A stretch of DNA of 56,325 bases from the NCBI RefSeq assembly GCF_002159915.1, contig NZ_NFJP01000026.1:1-56325 (forward strand), written 5' to 3'. Position numbers and translations under genes: made by a program. Shown piece by piece: positions 35,201-43,084 of the stretch; position 1 is the stretch's first letter; every line of letters begins with the position of its first letter. Under the pieces are notes generated by a model that was not told where the DNA came from, searched no databases, and was given only the letters and a program-made list of their open reading frames with translations. The DNA comes from Gordonibacter sp. An230 (GTDB lineage: Bacteria; Actinomycetota; Coriobacteriia; Coriobacteriales; Eggerthellaceae).

Positions 35201-36250
35201 ATGACGTGGACGAAGATCATGCCGGCGCGGCCGGTGGTGGCGGTGGCGGGGGCCACGGGCGCGGTGGGCGCGGAGTTTCTGCGCGTGCTGCACGACCTTG
35301 ACTTCCCGGCGAGCGAGGTGCGGGCGCTGGCCTCGGCGCGCTCGGCGGGCAAGAAGCTGCCCTTCGACGGCTGCGGCGACGTGCCGGCGGGCGATCTGAC
35401 CGTGCAGGAGATGACGCCCAAGAGCTTCGAGGGCGTGGACATCGCGCTGTTCAGCTGCGGAGCGAGCGTGTCGAAACAGCTGCGCGAGGCCGTGGTGCGC
35501 GCCGGCGCGGTGATGATCGACAACTCGAGCGCGTTTCGCATGGACGCGGACGTGCCGCTCGTGGTGCCCGAGGTGAACCCGGGCGACATCGCGTGGCATT
35601 CCGGCGTGATCGCGAACCCGAACTGCTCCACCATCCAGATGGTGGTGGCGCTGAAGCCGCTCTACGACCTGGCGCGCATCACGCGCGTGGTGGTGTCCAC
35701 CTATCAGGCGGCGAGCGGCGCCGGCGCGCCGGCGATGGCCGAGCTGTACGACCAGACGCGCGAGTTTCTGGACGGCAAGGCCGACGACGAGCTGACCGTC
35801 GAGGCGTTCCAGCACCGCATCGCGTTCAACTGCATCCCGCACATCGACAAGTTCCTCGACGACCGCTCCACGAAAGAGGAGTGGAAGATGGTCGTGGAGA
35901 CGAAGAAGATCATGGGCGACGAGCGCATCCGCGTGGCCGCCACCTGCGTGCGCGTGCCCGTGCTGCGCTGCCACGGCGAGGCGGTGAACGTGGAGTTCGC
36001 GGATGAGGTGAGCGTGGAGGCTGCGCGTGCGGCGCTGGCGGCGGCGCCGGGCGTGACGCTTCTGGACGACCCCGCCGAGAACGCGTATCCCATGCCGGGG
36101 CTTTTGGCGGGTACGAACGACACCTACGTGGGCCGCATCCGCCGCGATGACACGGTGGATCACGGCTTGGCGCTGTGGGTGGTGGCCGACCAGATCCGCA
36201 AAGGCGCGGCGCTCAATGCCGTGCAGATCGCCCAGCTGCTGCTTCCGTAG
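35201..36250 (+). CDS. asd: Aspartate-semialdehyde dehydrogenase
   Basis: A 349-residue enzyme with an N-terminal NADP site (VAVAGATGAVGAEFLRVL), the catalytic Cys in ANPNCSTIQM and the substrate-binding arginine and histidine regions (HRIAFNCIPHI, RVPVLRCHGEAV). It reduces beta-aspartyl phosphate to aspartate semialdehyde, the step after aspartokinase. I chose ATG 35201 (AAGGAG 7 nt upstream); the frame is open from 35093 but crosses the toxin-antitoxin hairpins. Its promoter probably overlaps the antitoxin promoter region around 35135. Confidence 0.95.
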   Translation: MTWTKIMPARPVVAVAGATGAVGAEFLRVLHDLDFPASEVRALASARSAGKKLPFDGCGDVPAGDLTVQEMTPKSFEGVDIALFSCGASVSKQLREAVVRAGAVMIDNSSAFRMDADVPLVVPEVNPGDIAWHSGVIANPNCSTIQMVVALKPLYDLARITRVVVSTYQAASGAGAPAMAELYDQTREFLDGKADDELTVEAFQHRIAFNCIPHIDKFLDDRSTKEEWKMVVETKKIMGDERIRVAATCVRVPVLRCHGEAVNVEFADEVSVEAARAALAAAPGVTLLDDPAENAYPMPGLLAGTNDTYVGRIRRDDTVDHGLALWVVADQIRKGAALNAVQIAQLLLP

Positions 36251-36362
36251 GAGGATGCGCCTGCAAGCCTTGCGACATCCCGCAGACGCGCTTCCGTTCG
36301 GCTGTCATTTCGGGCTCAGGCGTTTGGCGAGCGGGTTCTGGCGAATTCTGCGCTCTGCGCGC
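36251..36362. other. Intergenic region after asd
   Basis: About 110 bp with no clear hairpin, lying between asd and a small minus-strand ORF. Confidence 0.3.
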
Positions 36363-36515
36363 CTAGCGGGATCGACGGGGCTGCCAAGGGGTTCTGATCT
36401 GCCAGCCTGCGGGGGTCCTCTCCACGAACAGGAGCCCGGCGAGGAGCAATGCCGATCCCATGCAGGCGAATCCGGACAAGAACAGCGCGACCATCTCGAT
36501 CATCGTTGCTTCCAC
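36363..36515 (-). CDS. Possible small membrane protein, 50 residues
   Basis: A GTG-started ORF (36515) with AAGGAGA about 5 nt upstream. It encodes a short acidic start, one long hydrophobic helix (VALFLSGFACMGSALLLAGL) and a tail rich in Arg, Pro and Trp (TPAGWQIRTPWQPRRSR). No family is recognised. Its layout resembles the 51-residue ORF at 30259-30414. It lies downstream of a LuxR gene on the same strand, separated by about 325 bp. The ribosome site and the clean hydrophobic profile argue for a real gene. Confidence 0.45.
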   Translation of the reverse strand: MEATMIEMVALFLSGFACMGSALLLAGLLFVERTPAGWQIRTPWQPRRSR

Positions 36516-36840
36516 AGCGCTCTCCTTCTGCGATCCGATACGTTGGGGACAGCTTATCGGCTGGGCTGTTAAGAAGGTACAAAGGAAACGCGCTGATGGT
36601 TAAGATTCCGCGAGTGCGGTCTGCGATCCTCTTCGCACAGGCATGGGGCGCGCTTCTGGTCGAACGCTCGGTCGGCAAGCGGCGCTGCGGTGCTTGCCTG
36701 ATCGGTTCGCGATCCCGCCGGCATTTTCCCAGCATCGCCAACCTCGTCGCTCTTCGCGGGCTGCCCTTTGCTCGCTGAGGTGTGCGGGACGTCTTTTCGC
36801 CGGAGCCCTCTCCGGCGTTCGAAACGATTCGTTCCCTCCC
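36516..36840. other. Intergenic region with a GC hairpin
   Basis: No credible gene. CGCCGGAG-CCCT-CTCCGGCG (36798-36817) is a perfect 8-bp hairpin just after the LuxR stop and may mark the end of its transcript, although no T-run follows. Confidence 0.45.
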
Positions 36841-38277
36841 TTAGGGCGCATCGCCTGCCTTTCCGCTCGTTGCGCTGCGGGCGTTCACGAGGTCGACGAT
36901 CTCGCGTTTCGAGTGCACATCGAGCAGAGCGTACACTTTCTTCGTGTGCGTGCGTACGGTGTTTTCCGATATGAAGAGCTTCTCGGCGATGGACGGCACG
37001 TCGTATCCGTGCACGAGCAGGTCGAGCACTTCGGCTTGCCGCGCCGACAGCCCGCGCTCGCGAGAGAGCTGCTCGCATGCTTGCCGCAGCACGTCGATGC
37101 CACCTGGGACGTCGTTGCTCGGGTCCGTCGTGCCTTTGCGCACGAGGGCGAACATCGCCAGCGAGCAGCCATACAAAAGCACGAACGCGCTCATGACGAT
37201 CTGCATCTCCTGCGACGGCGAATTGCGGACAATCATGGCAGCGACCTCCTGTCCAATCAGGCGCGACGAATACGTGATGCCGGCGAACAGCGCATATGTG
37301 AACACGAGGCTCGAACCCCGCTCGTAAGCGATGTCGATGCACGATACCATCATGACGATGGAGAACAACGTGAAGCCGAAGCTCCCCACGAGTGAGACGA
37401 CGATGCGGTAGTGCTCCTCGATGAAAGGGAACGCCAAGAACGCGGTGATGAATACGGGAAACAGCACGACGTAGGTTTTCGATATCGAGGCGTCCTTTCC
37501 CAGCGCCAGCCACGCGACGGCGAGGATGGCGGCCGAAAGGAGGTTGGCCGAGAGCACGACGGCGCAGTTCTCGGCGAACGCGAGGTTGCCGGAAAACGTC
37601 GTCTGGCCGATGACGGGGGAGATGACGCCGACCATGACGATGCAGAGAAGCGGCTTCCAAAAGCGGCGGCAGACGGTTGGCAGCGTCTCTCGCGCCGCAT
37701 CCGCCGCTTTACGCGGCCCGACCGCCCTTGCTCTGGGAAACCGCAGCGCGAAATGCAGGAGCACGAGGTTGCAGAGCGCGAGCACCGACTCGGCGAGCAG
37801 TAGCCCTGTCTGGCCGAACACGAAGAACAGCCCGAAAGGCGCAAGAGAGAGCGTCGATCCCCAGACGATCTGCTTTCTCGTCTCTTGCGGTTCGCTTAGC
37901 GACAGCGCCGTCTCCCAGCAGATGAAGCAGCACGTGGTGCCCACACCTACCAACATTGCGGATACGGTGAGCAGGACGGTCTGCGAAGTGACGAAAAACC
38001 CTAAAAGAAAGATAGTGCCTGCCGCCACCAGCAGCACCGCTTCGAAGAACGGGGCGCGGTCGAACAGCTTTGGGAGTCGCGCCGAGCCGACGGCGAAGGC
38101 GAAGAACGCGGCTATGTTGCCCAGCGACACAGGGGCGCTCCACCCGCTCTGCACGTTTTCGCCGAATGCGAACTGGGGAAGGAACGCGAAGCCCCACAGC
38201 GAGAACGAGTTCATCGCCAGAAAGCATGCGAACCCGACAGCGACCAAAAACAGCTGGGTTTTCTTTGCATTCGCCAT
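36841..38277 (-). CDS. LuxR-type regulator with multi-spanning membrane N-terminus (1)
   Basis: A 478-residue protein. About 12 hydrophobic spans (residues 10-390) are followed by a LuxR helix-turn-helix (about 410-465; LSARQAEVLDLLVHGY, SIAEKLFISENTVRTHTKKVY). It has no receiver domain, so the membrane part presumably senses a small molecule directly. It is divergent from flavoprotein reductase 1 (38485), with 207 bp between the starts, and is its likely activator. I chose ATG 38277 because GGGAGGGGCT lies directly upstream; the longer frame to 38370 overlaps the shared promoter region. Confidence 0.9.
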   Translation of the reverse strand: MANAKKTQLFLVAVGFACFLAMNSFSLWGFAFLPQFAFGENVQSGWSAPVSLGNIAAFFAFAVGSARLPKLFDRAPFFEAVLLVAAGTIFLLGFFVTSQTVLLTVSAMLVGVGTTCCFICWETALSLSEPQETRKQIVWGSTLSLAPFGLFFVFGQTGLLLAESVLALCNLVLLHFALRFPRARAVGPRKAADAARETLPTVCRRFWKPLLCIVMVGVISPVIGQTTFSGNLAFAENCAVVLSANLLSAAILAVAWLALGKDASISKTYVVLFPVFITAFLAFPFIEEHYRIVVSLVGSFGFTLFSIVMMVSCIDIAYERGSSLVFTYALFAGITYSSRLIGQEVAAMIVRNSPSQEMQIVMSAFVLLYGCSLAMFALVRKGTTDPSNDVPGGIDVLRQACEQLSRERGLSARQAEVLDLLVHGYDVPSIAEKLFISENTVRTHTKKVYALLDVHSKREIVDLVNARSATSGKAGDAP

Positions 38278-38484
38278 AGCCCCTCCCGTGGCTATTGTAG
38301 GCGAAAACGCGTTCCCCATGGCGCAAAGTTGCCAGGCGGGCAGGGATCGCGCGTATTTCACCTGATCCATGTGATCCTCCCCCCAGGCAAAACACCAGCT
38401 TCATGTGAATGCGCGTCACGATGCTTCATGCGAGACTGGGGCAGGTTTCGTTGTTGATCGTGGATGAGCGAGGAGGGATCGCGT
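38278..38484. promoter_or_regulatory. Divergent promoter region, LuxR 1 and flavoprotein 1
   Basis: This contains the direct repeats CTTCATGTGA (38399-38408) and CTTCATGCGA (38424-38433), 25 bp apart start to start, about 55-85 nt upstream of the reductase ATG. They are candidate LuxR sites. A run of six C near 38380 also lies here. Confidence 0.4.
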
Positions 38485-40251
38485 ATGGAACTGAACCGTC
38501 GAGATTTTCTCAAAGGAGCCTTGGCAACCGGTGCGTTGACAGCTACGGGCGCTGCGCTTGCGGCGTGTGCGCCGCAGAGCGAAGGGGCGGGCGCCGCTTC
38601 GTCTTCAAACGGCGCGGCGGACGTGCTGACGGCGGACAACTGTCGAGAAGTGAAATGGAGCTTCGAGATTCCGCCCGAGCCGGTGGCCGATTCGGACATT
38701 GTCGAAACGTACACGCATGACATCGTCATCGTGGGATCGGGCATGGCGGGGTTGTGCACGGCGGTGTCCGCTGCCGAGCAGGGCGCAGACGTCATCGTGT
38801 TCTCCGCAAGCAGCAAGCCCATCAGCCGCGGTGGATCGAACCACGCCATTGGCTCGAAGTATCAGAAAGCCAAAGGCGTTGATTACACGCCCGAATCGGC
38901 GCGCGAGATCGTGAAGGCCGAGCAGACTGCGGGTTCGTACTTCATGGACAAGAAGAAGTGGGAGCGATGGATCAACCATTCCGCCGAATCCATCGACTGG
39001 ACCATCGACCACATGGAGAAAAAGGGCCTCAAGTGCTGCCTCGAGCCGGGCTATTACGATCCTGACGGCACCATCACCGTGCCGCCCGCGTCGCATAACT
39101 TCTACAACGACGAGCAGCCCTTCGGCGCACTGTACGGAGCGCCGCTCGAGGTCCAGGCGTATGCTGACATCTTCACCGACGACTTTGGCGGCGAGATCCA
39201 CTACAAGACCGTCGCGCGTTACCTCGTTCGCGACGACGACAACACGGGCCGCGTGTCCGCCGTGGTCGCGCAGCGCGAGGACGGCTCGTACGTGAAGTAC
39301 GCAGCGAACAAGGCCGTGGTGCTGGCCACGGGCGACTTCTCGAAGAATCCCGACATGATGGCGAAGTACAGTCCGTGGGCGTGGGAGAACTTCAAAGACT
39401 CGCTCACGTTCGGCGACGTGGACTACGACGCCGAGCTTGTGTATTCGGGCCTCATGCCGGGCGACGGTCAGAAGATGGGCCTGTGGGTGGGTGCCGCATG
39501 GCAGAAAGCCTATCCGGTGCCTCCCATGATCAACGGTGGCGCGTCGGGCCCGGCGCACGGAGTGATCTCCAACTTCTGGGGTCTCAACATGGACGTTCAC
39601 GGCGAGCGCTACCAAAACGAGTGCACGAACTTCGCGTACGGCGCCATCTCGGTGCTGCAGCTTCCGCAAAAGACCGCCTACGCTGTATGGGATACGGCGT
39701 ACGCCTACACGCAGGACGAATGGGAGCAGTTCGGCTGCTGCATCGACCACGAGAACGGCATCATGCCGCTTTCGCCCGAAGAACTGATCGCCTCGTGGGA
39801 CCAGAATGCCGAGAGCGGCAAGCAGTCCATCGGCACGGGCGCCGCGTACTATAAAGCTGACACCATCGAGGAGCTGGTCGCCCAGATGGACGGCATCGAT
39901 CAGGAAAAGGCGCTGGCCACCATCAAACAGTACAACGCTTATGCCGAGGCGGGCGTGGACGAGCAGTTCCATGTGAACCCAGAGGTCCTCCATCCCATTT
40001 CAACGCCCCCGTTCTATGCGACGAAGATCACCGGCGCGACCTTCCTCACGGTGTGCGGAGGCCTGCGCACCAACGACAAGATGCAGGTGTGCGAGGAGGA
40101 CGACATTCCCATCGAGGGCCTGTACAACACAGGTATCATGACGGGTGACTTTTACGCGAACACGTACAACTTCGTCATGCCCGGGCAGAACCTTGGAGCG
40201 GTATGCGGGACGCTGTCGTATCTGCTCGGACGCGATCTGGCCGAGCTGTAA
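38485..40251 (+). CDS. Tat-exported FAD-dependent reductase (fumarate reductase-like), 1
   Basis: A 588-residue flavoprotein. The twin-arginine signal NRRDFLKG is followed by a lipobox ending at Cys30 (LAACAPQ), so it should be exported folded and lipid-anchored. The FAD domain begins at about residue 75 (IVIVGSGMAGLCTAVSAAEQG), and the family's C-terminal landmarks GGLRTNDKMQV and GLYNTG are present. The fumarate-reductase motif with the substrate arginine (NRLGGNA) is replaced by NTYNFVMPGQ, so the acceptor is probably not fumarate. It has no FMN-binding or haem domain of its own, so electrons must come from another carrier. AGGAGGG lies upstream of ATG 38485. Confidence 0.9.
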   Translation: MELNRRDFLKGALATGALTATGAALAACAPQSEGAGAASSSNGAADVLTADNCREVKWSFEIPPEPVADSDIVETYTHDIVIVGSGMAGLCTAVSAAEQGADVIVFSASSKPISRGGSNHAIGSKYQKAKGVDYTPESAREIVKAEQTAGSYFMDKKKWERWINHSAESIDWTIDHMEKKGLKCCLEPGYYDPDGTITVPPASHNFYNDEQPFGALYGAPLEVQAYADIFTDDFGGEIHYKTVARYLVRDDDNTGRVSAVVAQREDGSYVKYAANKAVVLATGDFSKNPDMMAKYSPWAWENFKDSLTFGDVDYDAELVYSGLMPGDGQKMGLWVGAAWQKAYPVPPMINGGASGPAHGVISNFWGLNMDVHGERYQNECTNFAYGAISVLQLPQKTAYAVWDTAYAYTQDEWEQFGCCIDHENGIMPLSPEELIASWDQNAESGKQSIGTGAAYYKADTIEELVAQMDGIDQEKALATIKQYNAYAEAGVDEQFHVNPEVLHPISTPPFYATKITGATFLTVCGGLRTNDKMQVCEEDDIPIEGLYNTGIMTGDFYANTYNFVMPGQNLGAVCGTLSYLLGRDLAEL

Positions 40252-40266
40252 TTGCGCGCGTCCTTG

Positions 40267-40329
40267 CCCCCCCCCTTGCGGCTTTCCGAAGGCTGAATCT
40301 TTCTGGGACGCGCGGCCGCAAGGGGGGGG
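40267..40329. repeat. C9/G8 inverted repeat after flavoprotein 1
   Basis: CCCCCCCCTTGCGGC (40268-40282, within C9 40267-40275) pairs perfectly with GCCGCAAGGGGGGGG (40315-40329, G8 40322-40329) around 32 nt. The two homopolymers are thus the two sides of one stem. Confidence 0.85.
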
Positions 40330-40332
40330 CGA

Positions 40333-40367
40333 GGGGCGCCGGAGTTCCTCCGACGATCCGGCGCCCC
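40333..40367 (+). terminator. GC hairpin after flavoprotein 1
   Basis: GGGGCGCCGGA (40333-40343) pairs perfectly with TCCGGCGCCCC (40357-40367). GATCTCTTT follows, a modest T-tract. Confidence 0.65.
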
Positions 40368-40644
40368 GATCTCTTTCGGTGGCTTGCGACCTGCCGGCTC
40401 TCCGTTTTCCGCGCATCCGTCTCGGGGCTCTCTCGTCTCGGGATGCCCCCCGTCCTTGCGTTTCGCTTGGTCGGCATCTCCGCGCGTCGGTCCTTTTCGG
40501 GCATTCTCGCTTCGGCTCGTCCCTCATCGTCCTGCATGCTTTGCTCGGCGCCTCCCTCGGCGAACAGGTTCCGCATCCATGACCTGCTTTGGGTTCTCGC
40601 TCTAGACAAGCGGCCTCCTTCTCCTTCGCGCATGATCGGTGGCG
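40368..40644. other. Intergenic region upstream of tlyA
   Basis: About 280 bp of pyrimidine-rich sequence without a gene, leading to the tlyA -10. Confidence 0.3.
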
Positions 40645-40650
40645 TATAAT
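40645..40650 (+). promoter_or_regulatory. tlyA -10, implying a leaderless transcript
   Basis: A perfect TATAAT ends 6 nt before the ATG at 40657. A start about 7 nt after the -10 would fall on the initiation codon itself. No Shine-Dalgarno sequence precedes this ATG. Confidence 0.6.
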
Positions 40651-40656
40651 GTCGGC

Positions 40657-41421
40657 ATGAAGAAACAACGACTCGACACGCTCCTTGTAGAGCGGGGATA
40701 CTGCGCGGATGCGGATGCCGCGCTGCGTGCGGTGATCGCACGCGAAGTGAAGGTGGGCGATGCGTACGCGACGAGCGCGGCCGTGCGCGTTCCGGTCGAT
40801 GCCGACATCGCGGTGAAGGGTCGCAAGCGCTTCGTATCGCGCGGAGGCTGCAAACTCCAAGGCGCGCTCGATGCGTTCGGCCAGGACGTGCGGGGCGCGC
40901 GTTGCTTGGATATCGGCTCGTCAACCGGTGGCTTCACCGACTGCCTCCTGCAGGCGGGTGCCGCCCACGTGTCCTGCGTGGACGTGGGGTACGGTCAGCT
41001 TGCGTGGAAGCTGCGGCAAGACCCGCGTGTGGAGGTGTTCGAGCGGACGAACATCAGGCTGGCCGACCCTGCCGATCTGGGCGCGCCGTTCGAAGTGATC
41101 GTGGCCGACCTCAGCTTCATCGGCCTCGCGTCGCTCGCGTCCACGTTCGCGCGCTTCTCGCGACCTGGCACCGTGTTCATCGGACTGGTGAAGCCGCAGT
41201 TCGAGTCGCGTCACGGCGAGACGGAGCGCGGGGTGGTGCGCGACGCGGCGGTGCGCCGTCGCACGGTGGAAGAGGTGCGCGCGGCGCTTTCAGACGCTGG
41301 TTTCGAGTCGACGGGCGTGGTCGAGTCGCCCATCACCGGTCCCGAGGGCAACGTGGAGTACCTCGTGCGCGCGGTGCGCGGTGCAACCTCCTCGTGCGAC
41401 GGGGAGGGGCTTGCCGGATGA
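40657..41421 (+). CDS. tlyA: TlyA-family rRNA 2'-O-methyltransferase
   Basis: A 254-residue protein with an N-terminal S4 RNA-binding domain (RLDTLLVERGYCADADAALR, VKVGD) and a Rossmann methyltransferase of FtsJ type (CLDIGSSTGGFTDCLLQAGA as the SAM loop, VADLSFIGL, LVKPQFE). TlyA methylates 16S and 23S rRNA riboses and affects capreomycin susceptibility in mycobacteria. ATG 40657 was chosen because the longer frame's GTG (40639) would lie upstream of the -10. The end overlaps the next LuxR gene by 4 nt (ATGA), coupling them. Confidence 0.92.
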   Translation: MKKQRLDTLLVERGYCADADAALRAVIAREVKVGDAYATSAAVRVPVDADIAVKGRKRFVSRGGCKLQGALDAFGQDVRGARCLDIGSSTGGFTDCLLQAGAAHVSCVDVGYGQLAWKLRQDPRVEVFERTNIRLADPADLGAPFEVIVADLSFIGLASLASTFARFSRPGTVFIGLVKPQFESRHGETERGVVRDAAVRRRTVEEVRAALSDAGFESTGVVESPITGPEGNVEYLVRAVRGATSSCDGEGLAG

Positions 41422-42965
41422 GCCGGGGAGAGTTTGAGGCGTTCGCGAAAACGTATCTGCCCGGCTTGTCGTTCTCGTTCCTGGGCACGGGGTTCGTGCT
41501 CGTGTGGATCCAGTGCATCCTGTACGCGCGCTACATCTGGGTGGATTCCGGGCTCACCACGGTGGCCATCAACTTCGCGCGTTGCGCTTGCATCGTGGTG
41601 CTCGGCGCGATTGCCGTGCGCAAAGCGTTCTCGCCGCGCTTCGAGCGCTCGCTCGGGTGGGTTTCGGCGGCCCTCATGACGGCGGGGAGCCTGCTGTTCT
41701 TCGTGCAGTCGCTGTTCCCCTCGCTGCCTTTCACCCCGGTCGCGGCCGTATGCTCGGGGGTCGGCCTTGCGTGGGGAGGGGGGATGTGGATCACGTTCTA
41801 CATACGGCTCGGGCTGCGCGAGGCGCTGCTGGTCGCGTTCTCGTCGCTTGCGCTCTCCACCATCATTGGCATTTTCATCGGCATCGTGGAGGAGAGCACG
41901 GCGTTTTTCATCAGCATGATGTTGCCGATGGTGACGCTCGCCATGTTCTTTCAGGCTCAGAAGGCGCTTGACGCACGCGAAGGGCGCGGAGTGGTCGCGC
42001 CGCCGCCCGACGACGTGTACGCAGACGAGCCCCGCTCCACCATCGTGCGTCTGGTGGTGGGGATCGCCCTGTTCAGCTTCGTGCTGGGCGTGTCGCGCGG
42101 GTTCCCGTTCGGCGAGTCCATCAAGTTGTCGCCGCTGTTCCACCTGGCGCAGCATCTTGCCGTGACCGCGGCCGCCCTCGGCGTGGTGTGGTGGACGCTC
42201 GTGAAGGGGCGCGGGCTCAAGTTCGCCGTGCTGTGGCAGGCGCAGCTGGCAGCGCTCGCGGCGGGCGTGATCCTGCTCTCCACGCTCGATCCGCTGGCCG
42301 GCGAGGTGGGGGCGACCCTCATCGCCGTCACCAATCTGTTCCAGGTGGGCTTTCTGTGGTTCGTCTCCTACGACGTCGCGCGCCATCGCGCGCTGCCGTC
42401 GTATCTCGTGCTCGGGTTCTTCTGGTTCCTGCATCTGTTCTTTCGCGAGAGCGGCCGGCTGGTCATGTGGCAGCTTGGCGGCGACGGTGCGGGCCCGTGG
42501 CAGATGCTCATCATCGCGGTCATGATATGCTTGCTTGCGGTGAGCGTGGGATTCTTGCTGACCGATTCGATTCCGCGGGTGCGACCGCTGTTCGCCGAGG
42601 TGTGCGGACGCTGCCGCTTCCGGCGGCAGACGGAGGAGGCTTTGCGCGAGGGGCGCTTGACCAGCGTCGATGAGCATGTGTGGCATCCTGGGGAGCCGAC
42701 GGGGGCGGTTGCCGCGCGTGCGGCGGGATCCGGGGCGGCGGAAGACGAGTCCGATCCGCGCGAGGCGCTCGTGCGCGAGCGCTACGGGCTGACGAACCGC
42801 GAGGCCGAGGTGCTCATGTTCCTGGCGGAGGGTCGCAGCTCGTCCTACATCGCGAGCGCGCTTGTGCTGTCCGACAACACGGTGCGCAGCTACGTGAAGA
42901 ACATCTATCAGAAGCTCGACGTTCACTCCAAGCAAGACCTCATCGACTTCGTGAAAGCGCTCTAG
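41418..42965 (+). CDS. LuxR-type regulator with multi-spanning membrane N-terminus (2)
   Basis: A 515-residue protein with about 12 spans, a charged linker (about 395-450) and a C-terminal LuxR helix-turn-helix (LTNREAEVLMFLAEGRSSSYIASALVLSDNTVRSYVKNIY). It starts in the tlyA stop (ATGA overlap), an odd partnership between an rRNA methyltransferase and a membrane sensor. It is convergent with flavoprotein reductase 2. Whether it regulates that gene or a distant one cannot be told. Confidence 0.9.
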   Translation: MSRGEFEAFAKTYLPGLSFSFLGTGFVLVWIQCILYARYIWVDSGLTTVAINFARCACIVVLGAIAVRKAFSPRFERSLGWVSAALMTAGSLLFFVQSLFPSLPFTPVAAVCSGVGLAWGGGMWITFYIRLGLREALLVAFSSLALSTIIGIFIGIVEESTAFFISMMLPMVTLAMFFQAQKALDAREGRGVVAPPPDDVYADEPRSTIVRLVVGIALFSFVLGVSRGFPFGESIKLSPLFHLAQHLAVTAAALGVVWWTLVKGRGLKFAVLWQAQLAALAAGVILLSTLDPLAGEVGATLIAVTNLFQVGFLWFVSYDVARHRALPSYLVLGFFWFLHLFFRESGRLVMWQLGGDGAGPWQMLIIAVMICLLAVSVGFLLTDSIPRVRPLFAEVCGRCRFRRQTEEALREGRLTSVDEHVWHPGEPTGAVAARAAGSGAAEDESDPREALVRERYGLTNREAEVLMFLAEGRSSSYIASALVLSDNTVRSYVKNIYQKLDVHSKQDLIDFVKAL

Positions 42966-42989
42966 AGGTTTCACCTGCGTGTTTTGCGG

Positions 42990-43051
42990 GTTTCGCCTGC
43001 GACGTCTTGCGGCGAAACGCGTCGCGCCCACCTGCTGGGCAGGCGGGCGCG
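42990..43051. terminator. Two hairpins between convergent genes
   Basis: GTTTCGCC (42990-42997) pairs with GGCGAAAC (43011-43018). CGCGCCC-A-CCTGC (43023-43035) pairs with GCAGG-C-GGGCGCG (43039-43051), 12 bp with one mismatch. Together they probably end transcripts from both sides. Confidence 0.6.
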
Positions 43052-43084
43052 CGGGAGGGAGGGGATTGTCAACAGGAAGTCGCG

